Assembly: GCF_038502225.1 (NCBI RefSeq)
Contig: NW_027196980.1
Location: 1 to 64,000, forward strand
Reading direction: 5' to 3'
Source of the DNA: Cherax quadricarinatus
Lineage: Eukaryota; Arthropoda; Malacostraca; Decapoda; Parastacidae
DNA length: 64,000 nt
The translations under genes and the position numbers were made by a program. Positions 49,886 through 61,284 of the stretch are shown here, one piece after another (position 1 is the first letter of the stretch; the number at the start of each line of letters is the position of its first letter). The notes beneath the pieces were generated by a model. The model saw only the letters and a list, made by a program, of their open reading frames with translations. It had not been told where the DNA came from and did no database searches.

Positions 49886-52385
49886 TTTGTCTGAAAAATT
49901 CTCCCTACACCAGCCATTGTTGGAAAGATTATTACTATGACATCAGGAATGATATTATTATTTCTTCACAAAATTGTTGTAAATTTGATTAAATATTTTT
50001 TTAAGTGGTAGACTATTTTATACAGCTGACTATGTTTAAGGTTTCTAGGTATCAGCATTGCTTTTTAATTTCTAGTTAATAAACAGTGATTGTGACTGGT
50101 AACTGTGATCAGTTATAAGGGTAAAGCTGTACATGAATATTACAGCAGAAGCTGTTTCAGTGACTGATATATATTTCAAATGTAATATTAGCCAAGTTAA
50201 GTCTTTAAAATTACATAAGAAAACAAAAATTGCTGCTACATTTATGAGTGTAATTGTACTTGTGCCTTTCTGGACTTTATTGTGACTAATTGCCTTATAT
50301 TTAGGTGATTTTTTGTATATAATAAGCAGATTATTATTATATATACCAAGATATAGATGTTGAATTAGTTACTAAGAGTACAGGTTCTAAACGCAGCTAG
50401 GTCAACAAAAACAACTTGGACAGTTGTGTTACAGACAAGAACATAAACAGCAAGCATACAGTATAAGCAATGTGGCAAGACAGTTTTGTGTAGTTTATGT
50501 AGATCATGTTGTGCAGTGATTTGTTGGTCATTTTGTTCATATAAATCAGTATTACAATTGGGTTTTAGTCCCTATATTTGGTTTATGCCTCTTTACAGTA
50601 ATAGTTAAACTAAAAGTCTTTTTAACTATTTTCTGTTGGCATTTGAGTATACATGATGGAGCAAAAACAAAATTCCTCCTCCATTTATCTTTTACTTTTT
50701 AGATTTGTTAATAGATCTTTCCATATCCATCAAACATATTCCATAATTTACTCCATTATGTACCTGTATATAAAATGTATAAATTATATAAAATCTCTGA
50801 ACTTTTCTTATAATAATCATTAATTCTTTAAAATACAGTTTTCAGAAAGTGTCATAATCTTTGAAAAGTTAATTACTCAATTTAAATTATTGGGAAACAC
50901 AATCAGGTGAGCCATTAAGACGCTCACATAAGTGTACACAACAAATTGTGTTACCAAACAGTTTTTTTCCCCTTGATACACATCTGTTGCAAGATAAATG
51001 TTCTGCTGAACTTGATGCAACTGACTGAGTGAGCAAAGAGAAGACAAGTTGGAAAATGGGAGGGGGAATGAGAATTAGGAGACAAGTCAGGTGATGAAAG
51101 TACCAGATAAAAGGTCAGTTATTAGAGACTCAAACTCACAATGACATGATTGTAAGTACTGTAACTCAGAATTTAGTAATAGTAGCAATAGTAGTGGTGG
51201 TAGTAGTAATAGTACTAGTGGTAGGTAGTAGAAGTGGTATTTCCTAGATGTGATTTACCATGCTATAAAACTTTACCCAAGGGGTTTCTGTTGTTCCTTG
51301 TGACCCCAAAATTAATATGTAAGGGTGGCAGAAGTGGAGCCCCAAAGGACACACATCTTGGCTTAAGGGTTGACAGATAAAGAAATTGTTACAGCTTCCT
51401 TGTTTCTTGTTGGATTTCTGTGAATAAGTAGACTAATTGAGGAATGATTGAATACTGCTTCCATTAATTTTGGGTGTAGGGCAGCCATTTTGAGCTTACC
51501 TAATTATATCCATGTGTCTTTATTATTGTTGCTATTAATTATTTTAAATTTCTTTCCCAGATCTCATTGTTGAGATGGATTAGTCAAAAAAATTCTAAAT
51601 AAAATTTAGGTCCCCAGCTCTGAGCAAGAAGGATAGTCCAAACTAATTTTTTTTTAACACACCAGCCATCTTCCACTGAGACTACATTTTTTTATACTAT
51701 ATTTTTTTTGATGCCCTTCCCTAGACTTACTATGTTGCTGGTGATAGCATATTGCCAGTTGAACTTCAAGACACTTTGACTACTGACAAACTCTTAGAAA
51801 GGCAAGGGAAATAGCACTGAAATTGTGCTGAATGTTCCAGGGACAAGCTGATGAAAGCAACCACATCTCAAGTATCCCAGACTGGGCCTCAATTCAGCCA
51901 GCAGTCAGGTACTGATCCACAGTTCTGCACTCCGTTCTGTGAACAAGTGGCTGGCACCAAGTGACCCCTTTACCAGTTCCAGAAAAATGCCCAAACTGAA
52001 GAACGCTACAAAGTGATGCTCTTGCAAAATGTGAATGTTCTGACGAAACTGACGAATGGTTACCTTGTTGCTAATGAACTGAAATATGCAATGTGCCTCA
52101 TTGTATTTCAAAGGCATTACGACAAGGCTACCTGCAAAAAAAAGTCAAGGGAAGAGGCCACACATAGGAGCAATTGAGGAGGTACTGGCAGTGATAGATG
52201 AAGACATCACTAGAAGGACGTGTTTCTTCCTGAAGGACCTCCATGCAGGAGTGTGCTAACAAAAGGACCTCAATGCAGAAGTGTGCTAACAAAAGGAACA
52301 GAGGGACTTCAGTTACATCAGTCACACAAGATTGAATGAGATTGTTTTTTAAGATTACCCATTCTGAAGGTGGAACTGGGTTTTA
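49886..52385. other. Unassigned 2.5 kb
   Basis: No gene is supported. A short GTA/GTG trinucleotide tract lies at 51175-51240. A SINE3 or LINE-A tail scrap (acacaccagccatcttccac) is near 51655. The sequence at 51850-52330 has short open frames on both strands but none with a recognisable protein. Confidence 0.45.
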
Positions 52386-52387
52386 GG

Positions 52388-53015
52388 GGATTGGGAGATT
52401 CTTGTCACCATCCCCACTTTGAAGGAGCTCATATCCTCATTCCTTATTACTATGTTTCTCTCTGATGACTACAGAACACTTAGAAAATGGGCTTTCATTT
52501 GTTGCCACAAAATAGCAAGGCATCACCGTAGTGATCCCCTCAAGGAAGGTTCCTTGATGTTGGTGAGGGGCTCTTGATTTAGGGAATTGGATCTGTGCTC
52601 CAGTTCCCCGAATTAAGCCTGAATGCCTTCCACATCCCCCCCCCAGGCGCTGTATAATCCTCCGGGTTTAGCGCTTCCCCCTTGATTATAATAATAATAA
52701 TAATAATAATCACCGTAATGATGAGTGGGGGATTCTTGTCACCATCCCTCACTCTGAAGGAGCTCATTTCCTCATCTCTTATTACTATGTCCCTCTCCGA
52801 TGACTACAGAATGCTTAGAAAATGGGCTTTCATTTGTTGCCACAAAATAGCAAGGCATCACCGTAATGAGTGGGGGATTCTCGTCACCATCCCTCACTCT
52901 GAAGGAGCTCATTTCCTCATCCCTTATTACTATGTCCCTCTCCGATGACTACAGAATGCTTAGAAAATGGGCTTTTATTTTTTGCCACAAAATAGCAAGG
53001 CATCACCGTAACGAC
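52388..53015. repeat. ~140-bp tandem triplication with a SINE3 insertion
   Basis: Three units (from about 52390, 52730 and 52870) share ggagctcatttcctcatc, ctccgatgactacagaatgc and aatagcaaggcatcaccgta. The first unit is separated from the second by SINE3. Confidence 0.88.
52533..52707 (+). mobile_element. SINE3, most complete copy
   Basis: About 175 bp: cccctcaaggaaggttcctt, gatgttggtgaggggctctt, the ccccccccccaggcgctg block and cgggtttagcgcttccccc, then gattat and an AAT-repeat. The flanks caccgtaGtgat and caccgtaAtgat form a 12-bp target duplication with one mismatch. No tRNA-like head is obvious in this copy. Confidence 0.85.
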
Positions 53016-53319
53016 AGTAATGTATTTTCTGGTGAAAAGCGTGGATTTCAAGAAAAATGCCAGGAAGCATCTGCCTAACACCCTAAAGTTTCTGGAAGTC
53101 ATCATATGTGGACCCTCCTCTGAGTAAACCTCTGATGAACAAGTGCATCTTGGATTTTCATTCATTTACAGTTCATGAGCAGCCAACTGGTGGATGAGTT
53201 AGCCAGACTTGGGCTTTCTGTAAACTGCTATTATTAAGCAGTTTGTTAACGAAGTAGTTTCTCCACCCAATCATTGCTGGGAATTGTTTACTGTTAAGTA
53301 CTGCATTGGTATCAAGGGG

Positions 53320-53395
53320 AATACCTTAATGTCAGTGCAGTGAAGGGTTCTTGATCCAAGGAGTTGGAGCCATCCTTTTCCTTGCATCAAATATA
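53320..53395 (+). mobile_element. SINE3 fragment
   Basis: taatgtcagtgcagtgaagg and ttcttgatccaaggagttgg words. Confidence 0.6.
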
Positions 53396-53404
53396 ATATG
53401 GGTG

Positions 53405-53590
53405 TGCGTGACTCATTTAGTAGTGGCCTCGGCTGACAAAATGAGGAACAAGGGTTTAGTCCTTAAATGAGTGGAAACATTGGGCATGTTTCCTTACACC
53501 TACTGCCCTTGTTCAACTAGCAGTAAGTAGGTACCTAGGTGTTAGTCAGTTACTGAAGATCACATCCTGGAAGAGATCAAAGGACTGCAA
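53405..53590 (+). mobile_element. SINE1 copy
   Basis: A tRNA-derived head is degenerate (ggcctcggctgacaaaat). The body words gagtggaaacattgggcatg, tttccttacacctactgccc and agtaagtaggtacctaggtg follow in order. Confidence 0.75.
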
Positions 53591-53739
53591 TGGAAATAAG
53601 CCAGTCAATCTGATGATAAACACTTTATTAGGTCATGTACCCTCCATGTTAATAATCTAAATAAAATCTCTGTCTGCTGAGGGCGAGACAGACTAGCTTC
53701 CTATTTGTACCTGCCTATATGCCTCTCCTGTTACCTAAT

Positions 53740-53900
53740 CGCTATATGACCCCTATGGGTTTGGTGTTTCCTCCTGGAAGAAAAAATGATGCTGGTGAAG
53801 GGTTCTTGATCAAAGGAACTGGACCTATCATCCCTTTCCTTGGAGTGAACCTGATTATTTTGCATTTCTTCACATTCCAAAGGTGCTGTATGACCAGGGC
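53740..53900 (+). mobile_element. SINE3 fragment(s)
   Basis: gacccctatgggtttggtgt, then gaagggttcttgatcaaagg and aggtgctgtatgacc words. Confidence 0.6.
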
Positions 53901-54990
53901 TGGATTAACCATTAAACAAAATAAGCACATGCTTAGGGTATCAAGGGAAGGGGGGCACCACAGAAATTTTCCATAGCTGGATTTACCATGGTCCATGGAC
54001 CATATGGAGCAAAACTGCAAATGGTGCAGCTGAACTAGGGTCCACAAAAAGAGGCCCACACATTAAATGAAAAAAAATACTTATATATACAATAGTAATA
54101 ATAATAAATAGTAATTATAGAAGTTAATGATATACATTAATCTTGGGAATATAGTACAACAAAATTAGGGTCTGGTAACTGCCCCACGGTCCACAGAGGC
54201 TCCCGTGGGCGTTCTTGTCTTGGTCATGTTGGCTGTCCTGTTCAGTCGTCCACTGAGAGTGAGTGCAGCGGCACTCAGTAGCTCACCCAGCATTCAGTGT
54301 GCCAACAACACTCGTGCTAACATTGTAACTTTGTAAGTAAGCTGATTTCTGGTTTTTTATTTCTCTCTCTCCCCCCTCCTTTCAGTTTTCATGACACTGA
54401 CAACAAATAATATAATTAATGCTTCATAGTTTTGTGGACTAGAAGTGCTTATGAAATATTGTGAAACCCATGAAAATGGCCAAACGGTGTATAGTGCTGC
54501 TTCTTTTGACTATGTATGTATTTTCTGATTTTTGTTTATAACATGGTGGTGGACTGGTGGTGATAACTAAGTTTGTATTTCGTTACATCAATTTATGTGG
54601 TGCTGGTGACGTCTCCGTGTGCATTTTTTTGTACATGGTGCCATGGTGGTGGTGGTGAGAAATCTGAGAACAGCATGTGTTTTTTTTCATCACGTGATGG
54701 TGGCAGTAATTAAGTTTATTTTATCACTTGACAGAAGACAGCCTGCATTCATGCACTACTACATGGATTCAAATCACGCTAATGCTACTAATTTATACCA
54801 CCCTCCCAGCAACTCTATTTTTCAGTTTACAAACTCTGAGACAAAATCTATCTATATTAATTAAAGCACAAAAGCACAAGATTCAGCTGTAAGCTGGGAA
54901 TTAAATTGTTCATATTGTTCTGCCTGTGATATGTGTAACTGTGTTGATTGTCACATAATAGGCCTAATTCATACAAAATATTCTTTTTAT
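53901..54990. other. Unassigned sequence before the hAT remnant
   Basis: Contains GGT-rich short repeats (54540-54710) and AT-rich sequence. It may hold the 5' non-coding part of the hAT element, but no terminal inverted repeat was identified. Confidence 0.4.
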
Positions 54991-54999
54991 TTCTGTACT

Positions 55000-56403
55000 T
55001 TACAAACCCCAAAAACCAAGATGAAACGTGTTAAGTGGTGCTCAAAAGTGAAAATTATCAAAAAAGACACAAGAGAAGACTTTTTATTTACAGTCCAAGA
55101 CTTCAAAGCTGACTGATTTCTTCACACAAGTTCCACAATATTATATACTGATTCTGAATCAACCAGTGTCTGTCATCAGAAGTGAATGCAAATACCAGTT
55201 TGATTACTTCAAAATCAAAATATGATGACAATGGAATCATTGAGGTGTCACAAGCAGGTTCATCTAGCACATGTCTCACTACTGATCTCACCTTGCCTGT
55301 AAATTCTCTTCATACCTCTACTGTAAATGTTGATTCAATAGCTTTACAATACATTCTGGGGTTGAAATAAGTTCTGAAAAGGAAAATTTAGTGGACCTTG
55401 GTGATGGTGGTGAAATGATTCAGTCTGCAAAAGATGAAGGAAATATAGCAAAAGATCCAGGGTTGTGGTTTGATTTCTGTGCTGATGATGTGGCTTATTG
55501 GACTGCTTGTGGACCCAGTGACTGTCAACACCACAATGGACCATTTGACAAGTCTTACCAACATTTCAGTAGTGGCAAACCAGTAAGATACTGTTCGCAG
55601 AAACTTTTTGTTGGGACAAAAGCCAATGGTGAGAAATACAAGAGAGAGTGGTTATTGTATTCACCATCAACAGGATCAGCTGGAGATTCATCTGTAAAAA
55701 CTTGTATTTGTGGTCACAGTGGAGCCTATGCTAACCTTCCTATGGTGTATAAATATACCTAGTTGGATGAATTTTATTGTGGCTAGCTGGCCCAGTGGCT
55801 AATGCAATGGTCTGGAGTTTTGAGACTCTCTGATTGGGGGTTCTAACCCCGCCCGTGATATGGTGACAGGATCATTTATTGTTGTGTTTGTAAACTGTTT
55901 GCTCCTAAAAATTTCTCACATTTTGTTATAAGAGAAGGGTTCAGTGACTGGCGAAATGCTATTGTAATTGACCATCATGAAAAAAGCACTACTCGCCGAG
56001 AGACTATGCTAACATACTTAATTCGCAGACAGGGTGCAGGGTTGGGGCAACAGTTGGAAAAACAAATTCAGGAAGAGTGTGATTACTAGGAGCATGTTTT
56101 GAGGCATGTCATAACTGTTATTCGTATGTTAGCTAAATGTGGCTTGGCTTTTCAAGGAACAGAAGAAAGGTTTGAATCATTGCAAAATGGGAATATTTTA
56201 GGGCTCCTTGAGCTCATAAGCCATTTTGATCCATTTTTAGCAGGTCATATTTCGAAATGTATGGAAATTCTGGCAGAGGAAATCCTTTTTACCTGTCCAA
56301 AACCACCTGTGAGGAACTCGTTCAAAAGGTCCACATGCTCAATGTTGATGAAGGAAAATCTTCTGGTTATTTTAGTTTGTCAGTTGATTCAACACCAGAT
56401 TTA
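55000..56403 (+). pseudogene. hAT-type transposase remnant (ZMYM1-like)
   Basis: Fragments of an hAT-family transposase in several frames. 55370-55762 encodes a TTF-type zinc-finger region: KDPGLWFDFCADDVAYWTAC, HFSSGKPVRYCSQKLF and YKREWLLYS. After an insertion, 55885-56088 encodes CVCKLFAPKNFSHFVIREGF followed by DWRNAIVIDHHEKS. Then 56089-56403 gives FQGTEERFESLQNGNILGLL and, in another frame, YLSKTTCEELVQKVHML and GYFSLSVDSTPDL (start of the catalytic domain). It is cut off by a LINE at 56404, and the rest of the catalytic domain is missing. Such proteins are often annotated as zinc finger MYM-type 1-like, but here it is a decayed transposon. Confidence 0.8.
55775..55880 (+). mobile_element. 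tRNA-like SINE in the hAT remnant
   Basis: gctggcccagtggctaatgc (A-box-like) and gggggttctaaccccgccc (B-box-like). Similar to 25341-25440. It breaks the hAT frame between the two finger halves. Confidence 0.65.
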
Positions 56404-57262
56404 TTCAAATTCAAATTCAAATATATTTATTTCTTTGCACAGTTTACAATGTGTGACTGACATATTATAAGGAGTCTACATCCATACATAGTTTACAATG
56501 TGTAATTACAATAATGATTTGCTAAGTGCAAAAAAAGCCTATTTAATACTAGACATATACATATATCATAGTTAATTTGAATTGAACATTGATTTCCATG
56601 TATCAACAGAGGTAGTAGCGGTTTCATAGCAATTAAATTAACAAGTACAGTAGCTGAATAACAAGTTACAGAATTATATTTTAGCATATTATACATAATG
56701 AGATTGAGACAATTTTGGTTTTGAAATAATCTTATAAAATTTGGCAATTTTTGAGTTGATGGTGGCAATAGTATATACTGTTTGTGTTGTTAATATTGGG
56801 AGATGAGGTGATTTCTAAGTACTAGTGCCTTGAACTGGTGTGCAGGCAGGGGCCCTTTTGTATTTTCAGGCAATGAATTCCAGATTTTAGGGCCCTTTAT
56901 ATGCATTACATTTTTACATAGGGAGAGATGAACATGTGGGATATCAAATAGAATTTTGTGTCTTGTGTTATGCAAGTGTGTTCTATTGTAGTTCTCCAGA
57001 AGGAGTTTGAGAGGAGGGTTTATATTGGAGAATAATGTTCTGTGTATGTAGTAGGCACAATAATATAAGTGGATATTTTGTACATTAAGCAGGTTCAAAC
57101 TCTTAAATAGTGGTGGGGTGTATTGCCTGGTGCAGGAGTTTGTAATCATTCTCATAGCAGCTTTCTGTTGTATAATCAAAGGTTTAAGGTGATTTGCTGT
57201 GGTTGAACCCATGCACAAATACCATAGGTGAAGTAAGGGTAGATGAGAGAGTGATAAAGAGC
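56404..57262 (-). mobile_element. LINE-B-related element, 5'-truncated
   Basis: A minus-strand LINE with an AATTCAA hexamer-like 3' end at 56404-56430, a long 3' untranslated region and a C-terminal ORF. It inserted into the hAT gene. It differs from LINE-B at 10081 but is clearly related. Confidence 0.87.
56790..57218 (-). CDS. LINE-B-related RT C-terminal fragment (142 codons)
   Basis: The C-terminal part of a non-LTR RT: TTANHLKPLIIQQKAAMRMI, LYYCAYYIHRTLFSNINPPL, HNTRHKILFDIPHVHLSL and IKGPKIWNSLPENTKG. It corresponds to the last quarter of the protein at 10081-11604, with about half of the residues shared. No RT catalytic residues are included. Upstream is lost at the junction with the Penelope element near 57262. 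Confidence 0.85.
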   Translation of the reverse strand: MCMGSTTANHLKPLIIQQKAAMRMITNSCTRQYTPPLFKSLNLLNVQNIHLYYCAYYIHRTLFSNINPPLKLLLENYNRTHLHNTRHKILFDIPHVHLSLCKNVMHIKGPKIWNSLPENTKGPLPAHQFKALVLRNHLISQY

Positions 57263-57267
57263 AAGAA

Positions 57268-57951
57268 GTGCCATCTCACCGCGACACCAAAACCAAACGT
57301 GGTGTAATTAAAGGCTTCTTCCTGCGTGCACTCAGAATCTGCAGCAATGAGTTCCTTGAGGAAGAATGCACTATAATTGAACAAGTATTTTCTAAACTCC
57401 ACTATCCTCGTCACTTCATCAGAGACTGCAGACGGCGGGCATTAAACATCTTCAACACACCCAGAGAAGACACTGCCGAGAAGAGATACATAGTCCTCCC
57501 CACCAACTCCATTGCCAAACATGTTTCCAACATCTTTGCCAAAACATCATTCCAAGTATCTACCTCCACAACCACGACCATCAAGGACATCACCAGTAGT
57601 AGACAGGACAAGCCTCCATCCTCTGCAGGGGTATACATAATCCCTTGTAATGACTGCAACAAATTATATGTGGGCAAAACATCAAGAGACCTCCAAACAC
57701 GTATTTCAGAACACCAATATGCAAGCAGGACTGACGATACAAGGAATGCCTGTGTACAACATCGTAATTCACACAACCATTTAATTAACTACAGAAACTC
57801 AAGACTTATCGCCACAGAAGACAACACTCAATACCGAAGAATCCTGGAATCATCGCTTATCTCTATAACCAACAATTTCAACCAGAACAACGGCTTCTAT
57901 AACATAGCTGAACCACTCGCCAAGAAACTTCTTCATCGCTATCCCACATAA
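57268..57951 (+). CDS. Penelope-like C-terminus with GIY-YIG endonuclease
   Basis: The RT thumb/linker region (RGVIKGFFLRALRICSNEFL, LHYPRHFIRDCRRRALN) comes first. A linker follows, then a GIY-YIG nuclease domain near residue 120: GVYIIPCNDCNKLYVGKTSR, DLQTRISEHQYAS, with the downstream HRNSHNHLI and a RRILESSLI segment supplying the usual Asn/Glu positions. The CxxC pair inside GVYIIPC-NDC is typical for Penelope elements. The nuclease nicks the target for primed reverse transcription. The RT catalytic domain is truncated away, so the copy is dead, although the GIY-YIG domain is intact. Listed start is a truncation artefact. Confidence 0.92.
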   Translation: MPSHRDTKTKRGVIKGFFLRALRICSNEFLEEECTIIEQVFSKLHYPRHFIRDCRRRALNIFNTPREDTAEKRYIVLPTNSIAKHVSNIFAKTSFQVSTSTTTTIKDITSSRQDKPPSSAGVYIIPCNDCNKLYVGKTSRDLQTRISEHQYASRTDDTRNACVQHRNSHNHLINYRNSRLIATEDNTQYRRILESSLISITNNFNQNNGFYNIAEPLAKKLLHRYPT

Positions 57952-58130
57952 GAACATAGAACACTGCAGAAGGTCTACTCACAACTTGTCCAATACCCCT
58001 GCCAAGCTACCCAAGACTCTATAACACCACCCGGTAGATCATCAGATGCAGCATTCTCCACCTGGCCTCAACATTCTGAACATGACTATAAATACTCCCG
58101 TACCTTCCACCCCAGGTAGATCTGTGTGTG

Positions 58131-58166
58131 ACTTGAAAAAGCCCACTGTGTGGGTGAAACGTTGTC
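58131..58166 (+). ncRNA. Hammerhead-like motif in the Penelope end
   Basis: cttgaaaaagcccac, loop tgt, gtgggtgaaac then gttgtc. It has a 5-bp stem II and GAAA followed by a GTC that could be a cleavage triplet. The first core box is TTGAAAA, not CTGANGA, so this copy is probably inactive. Hammerhead motifs are established for Penelope-like elements. Confidence 0.4.
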
Positions 58167-58343
58167 AATAAAGGATCACATTATACTGCATATGTGTTTA
58201 TATTTCCACTGTGTCGGTATTTGATACCATTTATTTCCATCCTTTTTCCCTATTGCTATTTAATGATACTGTTCCGTGTACCTTGTTTGTGTAGATGTGT
58301 GAGACGGGCAACTGCTTCATGATGTAATAGCATGATAAGTTTG

Positions 58344-58681
58344 TGTTGTGATAGAAACACAGGTCTTATCTCTAGGCTTTATTGACCATAGAAACTTCAT
58401 AGTACTTCTGCAACAACAAATATAATGACTAGTACAACTAATAACTGCTTCTAAAGGGAGGGTGATGTCTTGCATATGTCAAGAGAAAAGTTATAACTGC
58501 AGGCCACATATTTAAACTCACCATGTAATCTGCATCACTAATATATGGATATAAGAGAAGAGAATCACACACCATGTGTTGGCGCCCATGACACACACCA
58601 AGCTGTTGTTGTTGTTAAGGGCCCCGAGAGGTGGTGCAGTATTATCCTGTAGCTGCTCCCTACAGGAGCAGTATCACTACA
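58344..58681 (-). repeat. 3' LTR of the Ty3/gypsy element (338 bp)
   Basis: On the minus strand it begins TGTAGTGATACTGC and ends CTATCACAACA (TG...CA). A polypurine tract (agaagggggagactg, minus strand) adjoins its start. It matches 62356-62662 with roughly 14 differences over about 300 bp. Confidence 0.92.
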
Positions 58682-58959
58682 GTCTCCCCCTTCTAAAATA
58701 TCAGAGACAGTAATTTCCCAAATTGTTAGGTGGGCGACGTATACGTGCCGACCTTCGTAGCCCTTGAGCCTCTTCACCAGGTTCAATATTTTCCAGCGTG
58801 GTTTGATTAACTGCTGGAGCAGAATCCTATACTTCCACAGAGGTAGTCTCAAGGGGCTTTCCAGGAGAAAACGAAGCATCTTTCGCATCCATTGGTGTAT
58901 CTTGAGATTCCACTCTAATGATGATTTCAACTGGGGCTAAATGTCTTGTAGATACTGTA

Positions 58960-61284
58960 GTCTCTTCAGCATTTTTGGTAGCGAATTTGGGCGTAATGTG
59001 GATTAGCTTGCAGGAACTCTACCTCTTCCACTAAAGGATCCGTCTTGTTCATCCTACGGTGACTCTTCAGGAGAATGGGTCCAGGATGACATAACCAAGT
59101 GGACACAGAGGCTACAGTAGAGGAACGATGTGATTAGTTGAGGAGTCTTTCATGAGAGGTTGCATTAGTAGCTGTGCACAGCAGTGATCTAATAGAGTGA
59201 AGAGCATCAGGAAGGACAGTTTGCCAGTGTTGAACAGGTAGATTGCGCGACTTCAATGTCATTGTAACTGCCTTCCATATAGTACCATTGAACCGCTCCA
59301 CTTGACCATTGCCTTGAGGGTTGTAGCTTGTTGTTCTGCTGCAGGCAATACCTTTGCTAGCCAAAAACTCCTGAAGTTCGTTACTCATGAACGAGGATCC
59401 CCTGTCTGAATGGATATAAGCTGGCATACCAAAAATAGAGAACAACTGTGAAAGACAACTAATAACAGTTGAAGCAGTCATATTTGCACAGGGGAATACA
59501 AAGGGAAACCTTGAATATTCATCTATTATGTTAAGGAAATATCTATTCTGATTTATGCTTGGTAGAGGTCCTTTAAAATCTATATTCAGTCTCTCGAAAG
59601 GCTGGGTGGATTTTATGAGATGAGTCTTCTCTGGCTGATGAAAGTTTGGCTTGCACTCTGCACATACTCTGCATGCTCTGATCACTTGTCGCACATCTTC
59701 CACTGAGTAGGGCATGTTCTTTGATTTGACAAAATGGTACAGGTGCATAACTCCAGTGTGACACAAAGCCTTGTGGAGCTCTGAGAGTGATTGCAAATCA
59801 TGACATGCTGCTCCGTAGTGGGACCTAGAGAATGCATCAGGTGAGATGTTCTCTTGACCCGGTCGGTACAGAATATCAAAGTCATAACACGATAGTTCCA
59901 TCCTCCAGCGTAATATTTTGTCATTCTTTATCCTACTTTTGTGCTTCTTGTCGAACATATACATCACGGACCGTTGGTCAGTCCTTGTGGTGAAATGTCT
60001 ACCAGTTAAATAATGCCTCCAGTGGGGAGCTGCTTCCATGATGGCCTGGGCTTCCTTTTCTACAGCAGCATAACACTTCTCTGATCCTTGAAAAGTTCTC
60101 GAAAAGAAGGCTACTGGTCGTCCTGCCTGAGATAAGACTGCAGCAATGGCAATGTCAGATGCATCCGTTTCCACTTCGAATGGTAGGGACTCATCAATGG
60201 CTTGAACTACTGAGTTTTCAATGTCCGGTTTGAGAGTATGGAAAGCGGCTTCTGCTTCTTTTGTCACAGGAAATGTGGTAGCACTCAATGGGCGGACTTT
60301 ACTTGAATAGTTGTAGATCCATTGTGAGTAATAAGCAAAGAGATCAAGAGTTCTTCGGAGTGACTTTTTGTCTTGAGGCATTGGAAGTTCCTGTAGAGGT
60401 CGTAGTCGTTCAGGGTCTGGGAATATTGAACCTCCTTCCACTACATAACCAAGGATGCTAAGTCTTTTAGTTGAAAAAGTGCACTTTTCCTCATTGTAAC
60501 TGATATTTTTCTTATTGGCTGCTTCCAAAAACTTATCAAGGTTTGCAACATGTTCCTCCTGGGTCTTGCCACAAATGGTAACAATATCTAAATACGCATA
60601 AGTTCCCATGAGTTGCTCTTCCTGAATGAGTGAATCCATAATTCGTTGGAAGCAGGCTACCCCATTGGTGACTCCAAAAGGGACTCTGGTAAACTGATAC
60701 AGGCCATTACTAGCCTGAAACGCAGTGTATGGCTTATCTTCATTCCTTTTAGGGACTTGATGATAGGCACTCTGTAGATCAATTGTGCTAAACACATAGT
60801 ACTGAGCAATTTTGTTCACTGTATCATCAATTCCAGGTAGAGGGTACCCATCAAGAAGTGTAAATTTGTTGATTGTTTCAGAGTAATCGATAGCCAGTCT
60901 CCGTTTCCTATAATCATCCTTAACAACAACAACCTGTGCACGCCAAGGGGAATTACTCGGTTCTATAATACCCTCTTTCAGCAGCCTCTGAGTTTCTTTC
61001 TCAATGAACATCCGATCCTCATAAGAATAGCAGCGTGACTTAGCTGGTATAGGATGGCAATCCGCGGAAAGATTTGCAAACAGCTTTGGTGGGTCTACCC
61101 TTAAAGTGCTAAGTCCACAGACAACAAGAGGAGGCAGTTCACCTCCATATGTTAAGGTGACACTACAATGCAGCTTCTGAAAGTCCTGACCAAGGATAAC
61201 ATCAGAGCACAGTTGTGGCAGAATAGCTAAATGTACATCTTGATAGTCCTTTCCATTAACTCTGAGACTTACCTTACAAAACAC
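58960..61284 (-). pseudogene. gypsy pol: RT, RNase H, integrase
   Basis: The 716-codon frame (61284-59134) has a retropepsin C-terminal edge (ILGQDF), then [14 protein letters not shown] (first catalytic Asp, residue 169), TRVPFG near 199, and YLDI at 231-234 where family members have YLDD, so the third catalytic residue is replaced by Ile. RNase H follows ([16 protein letters not shown] near 370). The integrase has a CRVCAEC zinc site, [15 protein letters not shown] and NGQVERFNG (DDE triad present). TAA at 59134-59136 ends the frame, but the integrase tail continues in the same frame to about 58960 (STWLCHPGPILLKSHRR). The enzyme cannot be active as read. Confidence 0.92.

Larger units (their letters stand above)
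57263..58230 (+). mobile_element. Penelope-like element, 5'-truncated
   Basis: The C-terminal ORF (57268-57951) is followed by a 3' non-coding part ending about 58225 at gtgtcggtatttgatacc. This end recurs at 36340-36370, defining the family terminus. The RT core is missing at the 5' side. Confidence 0.87.

Noticed and set aside
53742..54059. Minus-strand open frame of 105 codons
   Set aside because: It overlaps SINE3 pieces and has no conserved-looking sequence.
55391..55762. A host zinc finger MYM-type gene
   Set aside because: The coding is split over frames, interrupted by a SINE and cut by a LINE; it fits a decayed hAT transposase.
57268..57951. A host GIY-YIG nuclease gene
   Set aside because: The RT thumb precedes it and a Penelope end follows; it is a truncated retroelement.
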